Positions 9,930-15,555 of a DNA stretch of 15,555 nt are shown one piece after another. The notes beneath the pieces are model-generated. The model made no database searches, had not been told where the DNA came from, and saw only the letters and a list, made by a program, of their open reading frames with translations. A program made the position numbers and the translations under genes. Where the stretch lies: positions 1 to 15,555 of the forward strand of contig JADHYX010000476.1 of NCBI GenBank assembly GCA_027604685.1, in the 5' to 3' direction. This DNA comes from Lobulomyces angularis (lineage: Eukaryota > Chytridiomycota > Chytridiomycetes > Lobulomycetales > Lobulomycetaceae). Numbering within the stretch: the stretch's first letter is position 1; every line of letters starts with the position of its first letter.

Positions 9930-9963
9930 TTGATATTGGATTTTAGAAAAGGTTTGATATTGG
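9929..9963 (-). repeat. Direct repeat abutting the GT2 start codon
   Basis: TTTGATATTGG (plus strand) occurs at 9929-9939 and again at 9953-9963, 24 bp apart start to start. On the gene's strand this is CCAATATCAAA, the near copy ending at the A of the ATG. It sits in the presumed 5' leader. It may be a transcript-start or translation-context element, or a small local duplication. Confidence 0.45.
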
Positions 9964-10817
9964 TTGAAGTGGTATAAGTTTGAAAAATTAAAATTTTTTT
10001 ACTTTTTTGGTGTGAAATTCAAGATAAATTTAAAAAAAAAAAAATTCAAAGGACGCCGTATCAGGTACCACAGTAAAAAGCACCAGATAAAAAATGGCAC
10101 GGCGGATAAAGATTAAATAAAGATGATTGGAATGTGCTTGGGGCAGCGACAAAGACAGAACAAACTGAACACTCATATAAATAGCAGCAGAGCAGTGACA
10201 CAAATAGCTAACAAATGTTTTTAAATGAAATAAAGTGCAGTTGATGTATTTTTCATGTGGAAAACTGCAAATTTCAAATTTTACTTTTTAAAGTTTAAAT
10301 TCACCTAAAATTTATCTTGGCAAAAAACACTCTAGTTATTGCTGAAGATTATTTTTGGTTCTTAAAACCCTCGCTCCCTGACCTGCCGCCACAACTTTGA
10401 AGCTGGCGCAAAAATTTATATATTTCTTTCCTATTTCTTCAGTTCAAAAACTTTCAATCTATAAAGTGTTGTTCCATCATCGGTTAACTCAATATTTTAC
10501 AATTGTTAATACAGCTATATGCATTAGCCATCTTACCCTCTGAAACTTAGGTATTAAATTGATCTTAAATTTTAAACAAATTAGTTGTAGGTTGCTCATC
10601 TTTATTCTACGTCATCATATGTTTCCTATTTCTTAAAACTTTTTTTAACTTCTTTCCTTACTCTTTAAGTCTGACCTATTTTTATCAAATTAATAATCTA
10701 ACCATATCAATCATACTTTTTCAACCAAAATAAACTGTAAATTAAAAGTATATATTAAATATATATTAAAAAAAAAAAATTTCATTAACTTATTAATCTT
10801 ATAATTAAAAACTCCTC
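9930..10817. promoter_or_regulatory. Upstream region of the GT2 gene
   Basis: About 890 bp between the GT2 start and the 3' end of the RRM gene. Unlike the other spacers it holds two patches of more balanced base composition, about 10045-10165 and 10365-10415. On the minus strand the first includes a CCAAT pentamer (revcomp of ATTGG, about 10116-10120) facing the GT2 gene, and several GATA cores. A third copy of the TTGATGTATTTTT 13-mer is at 10241-10253. No ORF of useful length and no tRNA-like fold was seen. Regulatory assignment is inference. Confidence 0.35.
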
Positions 10818-11854
10818 TTAACTTTTCGTTATATATACATTTTTTCGAATCTGACGCAGATTACTTTCCTCTACTTTACTTCCTAATCTATTAAAAACTG
10901 AACTGTTGTTATTCTCACCTCCATTATTCCCATTCACTTTTTTTCCAAGTCTACTCAATACTGAATTACTTGAATTTTTATTGCTGCCATTTCCCAACCT
11001 ACTAAAAACTGAAGAAATGGTACTATCTTCACTAGAGTTTTCCCCTAATCTATTAAAAACTGAATTGTTCGTTCCACCTAATCTATTAAATACTGAACTC
11101 TCCTGCTGTTGCTTTCCTTGGTTTCTATTTGAATTTCCCCTAACGAGATCACCTCCTAACCTTTGAAACAAATTATTATTTATAGTTCTAATTATTGGCT
11201 TTTTTAAAGTCTCTTGATATTGGTCTGAGTATAACTTTCCTTCAACACTATTATTCAAATTGAAAATGCTATTTTAAAATAAAAAATCTTACCTGGTCGG
11301 TTGCTCCAATCCTGATGTACCAGTTTTGGCTACACCAATAAAAGAATTCGCTTTAACATCTTCTACAATTTCCACCTGAAGCTGAAAGCCTACAACCTCT
11401 TAATTAATAACAATAATATTATAAATAATAACCATCAACAATTTGTCCATTATATTCATTAACGGCATTTTGACACTCAGCTCGACTTGAATATTCTAGC
11501 TTGTAGTATCCCTTACCAGCTATGAATTTTTTAATGTTTCCAAATTTTCCGAACACCGCTTAAAAAGTAAAAAAAATTAAAAAAAATTAAAAAAAATTAA
11601 AAAAAATTAAAAAAAATTAAAAAAAATTAAAAAAAATTAAAACAATATTTAAAATTTTTTAAATACAAAACGAAACTATGCAATAATTTTATACCTAACA
11701 CATCTTCCCTAGTAACTAAAGGATCTAAATTTTTAATAATAATTGTTGTGGCTTTATTGGCAGCGCCTTTGATAGACAATGTTGAAGGTCGAGTTCGTTG
11801 ATATGGTGAAGATCCCAACCTGTTGCTTCGAGTGTTTGTTGTTCTTCTCATCAT
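10818..11854 (-). CDS. ALY/REF (Yra1)-like RRM mRNA-export protein
   Basis: Exons 11854-11695, 11558-11433, 11398-11293 and 11247-10818 encode 273 aa. An Arg-rich N-terminus with NRLGSSPYQRTRPS leads into one RRM: RNP2 is IIIKNL, RNP1 is KGYYKLEY, and the end is YNGQIVDGEVVGFQLQV. That tail matches the ALY/REF pattern in which a YNG-x-x-L-D-G turn closes the domain. ALY/REF proteins load onto spliced mRNA within TREX and hand it to the export receptor in the nucleus. After the RRM, instead of a short Arg-rich tail with a UAP56-binding helix, there is a ~150-residue tail carrying six [VL]F/L-x-R-L-G units between Asn/Ser/Gly linkers. Introns are 136, 34 and 45 nt. The 34-nt one must be spliced to keep frame. 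The third has an alternative in-frame acceptor 21 nt earlier. Confidence 0.83.
11571..11640 (-). repeat. Perfect decamer tandem repeat in intron 1
   Basis: Seven identical copies of AAAAAATTAA (plus strand), 70 bp with no mismatch, inside the first intron of the ALY/REF-like gene (intron 11694-11559). On the transcript it reads as TTAATTTTTT units and lies between donor and acceptor, where it supplies a long pyrimidine-rich stretch. Copy number is likely to vary between strains. Confidence 0.9.
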
Positions 11855-12403
11855 TTTTAAGAAAATTAAAGTTTTTTTTTTTATATTTTCTTTTTAATTT
11901 TACAAAACTTAATTTTTTTAATTTTCTTTCTAATTCCTTTTTAGTGAAGAAAATGGTTTTTTTTATATCTTTTTTTAATTTTTTTTTTGAAAGTATCAGA
12001 GATTATAATTTTTTTTATACTTTTTTTTTTGGATGGTTACACAAAATAGTTTTCCTTTAAAAAGAAATCAATTTTTGAAGAGCCAAAAAAAGAAAAACTA
12101 GGATTATTTTTTATATTTGATGATTAAATTTTATTTTTAAAGTAATAACAAAAATGGTTCAAAATAACAATCAAAAAAAAAGGCAAAAAGTGCGCAATAA
12201 ATTAGACAATTGAATACTTCATCAAAATTTTATTTTTTTTGTGTAAGTAATGATTTTCAAACTAAATATATAACTGTAATCTTTAAATTAAGAAGAAGGT
12301 TTTTTTTTTTTTTAAAAAAAAATTTTTGAAATTTCGAAATTTTTTTCTTTTTCGAAACATTCATAAAAAATGTTAATTTTTAAAAAATTTAACTAAAAAA
12401 AAA
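11855..12403. promoter_or_regulatory. Divergent promoter region, RRM and HRDC genes
   Basis: 549 bp between two start codons that point away from each other. The left two thirds is T-rich, the right part A/T runs. AAATTTCGAAATTT at 12329-12342 is a perfect 14-nt palindrome with core TTTCGAAA, and the core recurs at 12350-12357. Both lie 47-75 nt before the HRDC start codon. The open plus frame 11779-12060 is T-run translation that overlaps the RRM gene's first exon, and is not a gene. Confidence 0.45.
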
Positions 12404-13737
12404 ATGATTAATAAAAATATATTGAAAGAATTAAATGAATACAGAAAGAAATTAGCAGATCAAAATCACTATTCGGAACCATATTTTATATTTCCAAATC
12501 GAACTATGCATGAAATAGCTACCTTGCAACCGCAAACTGAAGAGCAACTTGAATTGATTCATGGTATGGGTCCAAAAAGAATTGAAAAATATGGGTATGT
12601 CAGTTAAACTTATTTTTCCCATCCATAATAACAGATTTTTTTAATAATTTCGAAAACTAACTAAAAAAAAAAACTAACAGAAAAGATATTCTGGAAATCT
12701 TAAATAAAGAGCAATGTATAAAACAAGAACATGATGAAGAAGATAAAAAAAAAGGAAAAAAAGGAAAAAAAGGCGTACAATCGAAAATTGGTCGCTTCAA
12801 AATGGAAGAGGACGAGGATTTGTTAAGGCTAGCGGAGGAAGGGCTGGATGCTTTTGAAATTTCAAAACGATTAGGTAAAAAAAAGCAGTTTTTTATTATT
12901 GTTGATTTTTTTTTATAAAAAATTTTGAAGATCGAAGCCCTTTGGCTATAGTTAATCGAATGGAATATTATGATTATATATATGTGCCAGAAGAAGGAAA
13001 GTTTAAAAAAGACGTTCATAATGAAATACCGAAATATTCAAATCAAGGTCTATTTTGGACTGCTGAAGAAGGTAAAAAAAACAATTTTGAATTTTATTAA
13101 ACCAATATCTTTTTTATTACTTGTAATTTTACTTTTGCTTAATTAGACGAAAGATTATTCAAATTTGCTTTAGGTTTTATTTTGTTCATTTTTTTTTTGA
13201 AATTAATAAAAAAAAAAAAAAATTAAAAAAGATAATCAACTACCGATTAAAGAAATTTCAAAATTTTTAAATAGAACTGAGTATTCTATTCAAAGGAGAC
13301 TAGAAACGGACGGTGTCTTTTTTGATCCAAAATTGAACAAGTGGAAAAGAAATAAAGGTTTTTTTTTTTTGTCTTCTGTAACATTAGTTAAAAATATTTT
13401 TATATTTTCTTAGACCTTCCCGAGTTTCATTCCAAGATTGGAGCACGTTGGACTGAGGAGGAAGATAAATTTTTGAGATCTTTTTATGAAAAGGTTATAA
13501 CGCAAGAAGATTTAACAGATATTGCTACAAAGTTGGGCAGGTATTTCATTTTTTTTTTGTTTTATTGACCTAATTTTAAATTAGAACTGAAGGTGGTGTA
13601 GGAGGAAGGTTAATTAAACTAGGTAACAATAGAAAAGAAATAAAAATAGGATATGTAAATATCAAAAATTTTTTTTAGGATTTAAACATGAAAAGGAAAA
13701 GAATGAATATCGCTATAGATATATGAAAGAATTATAA
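12404..13737 (+). CDS. HRDC domain plus three Myb/SANT-like repeats
   Basis: Eight exons: 12404-12594, 12681-12874, 12931-13071, 13147-13173, 13232-13357, 13414-13540, 13585-13622, 13679-13737, giving 300 aa. Residues 1-75 form an HRDC domain (LKELNEYRKKLA, YFIFPNRTMHEIA, ELIHGMGPKRIEKYG), a nucleic-acid-binding fold known from RecQ helicases and RNase D. After a Lys/Gly linker come three Myb/SANT-like units, each with an E-E-D turn, an E/D-I-S/A helix and an R-S/T ... R helix: RFKMEEDEDLLRL with EISKRLDRSPLAIVNRM; FWTAEEDERLFKFA with EISKFLNRTEYSIQRRL; RWTEEEDKFLRSF with DIATKLGRTEGGVGGRL. No helicase or nuclease motif is present, so the likely role is DNA binding or recruitment in the nucleus. 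Exon 4 is only 27 nt but supplies DERLFKFAL of repeat 2, and the domain matches confirm the splicing. It is transcribed away from the RRM gene. Confidence 0.83.
12648..12655. promoter_or_regulatory. Third TTTCGAAA site, in HRDC intron 1
   Basis: The palindromic 8-mer TTTCGAAA seen twice before the HRDC start codon recurs in its first intron. The three copies lie within about 325 bp around the 5' end of this gene. It may be a protein-binding site or chance. Confidence 0.3.
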
Positions 13738-13966
13738 AAAAAAAAAAAAAAAATGAAGAAAAGCCTGAAAAATTAAGGGAAGAAAAAATGAATTAATTAA
13801 CAAAATAATAACTTAAGTTATTCTATAGTTTTATTTGTTTTATTTTTATTTTTTATTTTTAAAACGTAAAAAAAATTAAGATTTCTATAATGATAGCAAA
13901 AAAAAAAAATATAAAGATTTTTTAATGATATACAACATATATAAGAGGGAAAAAAGGGAAATTTTT
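13738..13966. terminator. Convergent 3' spacer with perfect palindrome
   Basis: 229 bp between the stop codons of the HRDC gene (+) and the KCH gene (-). AATAACTTAAGTTATT at 13807-13822 is a perfect 16-nt palindrome, flanked by A/T runs usable as polyadenylation elements in both directions. A palindrome between converging genes would read the same in both transcripts, so a shared 3'-end signal is possible. This is inference from position. Confidence 0.35.
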
Positions 13967-15450
13967 TCATTTTTGCCCAGATAATGAATGAAAGTCGTCA
14001 AGTGAAGCATTGCTGTTGTAGTTAAGAGATGAAGACGAGCCTGATTTTAACTTATTATTTCCTTTAACATTGCCATAATTAAATTGATGTAGTTGTTGGT
14101 AATCATTTTGTCCATAAAATGCTACAGCTGATAAATTATTAGTGTTATAATTACTAGAAATACTATTGTTTAACTTGGGAGGAGATGGTGTAATTTTTTG
14201 AACGTCGCTACTACTTGATGAAGGAAAACTCTGTTGTTTTTCTAACAGTGCTTGGCTTGAATTAGAATAATAGTTGTTTTGTTCTAGATCAGATAAGTTG
14301 GATTTAACACTGTGGTATGGTACGCTTCGTCCCGGTGATCGAAGTGAAGCACTATGGTTGATTAATTGAGGTTGCATCGAATTGGCATAAGTATTGTTTT
14401 TCTGGTTATTACTCGTATCATCCCCAAATCGTTGCACAGCAAAGTTGCTTTCGTAATCATGCAGAGCATTAAGATTCTGATAGTTTTTGTTTTGGCTATA
14501 CAACGTTGCTTCTTCCACTGGAAATGAATTGTGAACGCCACCAACATTAAAAGCTGGATAATTTTGATACTGATAATTTGCATTTGAAACTACTGAATTT
14601 TCTGGATAATAATTGCCAAGCTTTAAATCCGGTATTGGAAGAATTGATAATCTTACATTAGGCTAACAAAAAATTTATAGAAATTTTTTTTTTTTAGTAA
14701 AAAAAAGAAAAAAAAAATTACCAATGTTGGACCAATTTTTAATCCCATTGGTGGTGCTGTTTGTCTACCAGAAGGAGACCTACTTGTTTTCACTGATACT
14801 GTATAGTTGCTTCTAGAATCATCAAACTCTCTGTTACTTCTCAAATTATTTTTATCAATTTCTTCTAATTCTGCTTTTCTAGCTTCTTCGGCCCTCTTTC
14901 TACTTTTCTTTCTTAAAATTTCATCAATTCTTATTAAAAAATTAAGTTAAAAAAAAATTTTAAAATTGAAAAAAAACCTTTTATCAATTTTATGACAACA
15001 ATATTCTTTTAAATTCCCTTGTATAATAGATAATAGAGGTATGTAAATACAAAAAGCGACCACAAGGGAAAGAAAATTAATTAACCAAATTAGAGTTGTA
15101 AAACTGGAAAAAAATTTAAAAAAAAAAAATTAAAAAATTAACAATTTTTTTTTCTTAAAAAAATAAAAGTGTATAAAAGTTCATACCCCATTAATGCATA
15201 CTGAACTAAAACATCTTGACCAGTGGAGTTTATTCTTGAATTAAAAAAATTACCGACAGCATTTATAATTTGAATTAAAATAAAATCATTTGGGTTACTC
15301 CCATTTGAGATATTTTTGACCATTTGAACTCTAATGACATCTATAACAAAAAGTGCATAAATTAATTGACGAGGAAATTCAGCTAGTAAGAGGCGCTTCC
15401 ATCCTTTGAATGTAAAAAAAACATAAAATGAAAGTATGTCTATTGTTTTT
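13967..15450 (-). CDS. KCH-family fungal potassium transporter, 5' partial
   Basis: Visible exons 15450-15187, 15103-14978, 14929-14722 and 14662-13967 give about 431 aa. The 15450 acceptor enters in phase 2, so at least one earlier exon lies outside the window. The sequence runs SFYVFFTFKGWKRLLLAEFP, a membrane stretch, ALMGFTTLIWLINFLSLVV with further TM residues, then IQGNLKEYCCHKIDKRIDE and a Lys/Arg-rich RKKSRKRAEEARKAELEE helix, with a 300-residue Ser/Asn/Gln-rich tail containing PPMGLKIGPTLPNV. The G-N-L-K-E-Y-C-C-H-K-I-D-K-R-I block and preceding TM are, as I recall them, the hallmark of the fungal KCH family (PF16944; yeast Kch1/Kch2), plasma-membrane proteins needed for low-affinity K+ uptake and Ca2+ signalling. 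The tail is disordered and fungal-variable. Introns are 83, 48 and 59 nt. Confidence 0.8.
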
Positions 15451-15555
15451 CTAAAAAAAAAATTTAAAAGATTATTTTTTGTTAAATTTAATTATAATTT
15501 TTTATTATAAAAAAAAAAATTTATAAATATTGTTTAGTTTTTTTTTTTTTTTTTT
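15451..15555 (-). other. Intron or upstream flank of the KCH gene
   Basis: Almost pure A/T, ending in a T-run at the window edge. It precedes the acceptor (AG at 15452-15451, read on the minus strand) of the first visible KCH exon, holds no ATG in a usable position, and is best read as the 3' part of an intron of at least 105 nt. Confidence 0.5.

Noticed and set aside
11779..12060. Plus-strand open frame over the RRM gene's 5' end
   Set aside because: Overlaps a well-supported exon on the other strand and is Phe-rich T-run translation.
1..15555. CRISPR arrays, insertion sequences, tRNA or rRNA genes
   Set aside because: No spaced repeats, transposase motifs, T-loop/acceptor pairs or rRNA-like sequence were seen; the splicing and families show eukaryotic nuclear DNA.

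Overview
This window is fungal nuclear DNA. It is very AT-rich (by eye about three quarters A+T) and full of A and T runs. The genes are cut by many short GT-AG introns, mostly 43-86 nt, and two of the recognisable families (a Rim9/PalI-type Sur7-family protein and a KCH-type potassium transporter) are fungal. The genus cannot be fixed from sequence alone. Homopolymer-rich introns and Asn/Ser-rich protein tails would suit an early-diverging or reduced AT-rich fungal lineage, but that is inference. No tRNA, rRNA, CRISPR, bacterial operon or intact mobile element was seen.

Layout from left to right. 1-1563: mostly AT-rich DNA with a weak three-exon minus-strand gene candidate (991-552), an edge ORF, a strong hairpin (249-288) and a repeated 13-mer. 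1564-3611 (+): five-exon PalI/Rim9-like four-TM protein. 4579-5371 (+): spliced orphan gene whose 5' end is uncertain. About 6014-6640 (+): a decayed reading frame, probably a pseudogene. 7766-6757 (-): three-exon multipass protein with about seven membrane segments. 9929-8297 (-): three-exon membrane GT2 glycosyltransferase. 11854-10818 (-): four-exon ALY/REF (Yra1)-like mRNA-export RRM protein with a tail of F-x-R-L-G repeats. 12404-13737 (+): eight-exon protein joining an HRDC domain to three Myb/SANT-like repeats with no helicase motor. Beyond 15450 to 13967 (-): KCH-family potassium transporter, 5' end outside the window.

The RRM and HRDC genes are divergent and share a 549-bp intergenic region. 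The HRDC and KCH genes converge on a 229-bp spacer that holds a perfect 16-nt palindrome. Four of the genes (Rim9-like, seven-TM, GT2, KCH) encode membrane proteins concerned, or possibly concerned, with the cell surface. Nothing shows they form a cluster, and they are best read as ordinary neighbours.

The features most worth a second look are the HRDC-triple-Myb architecture, the F-x-R-L-G repeat tail on the ALY-like protein, the near absence of phase-0 introns (2 of 25), and the orphan gene and decayed frame in 4.5-6.6 kb. All exon boundaries were worked out by hand from frame continuity and splice signals. Confidence is high where domains continue across junctions and low elsewhere.
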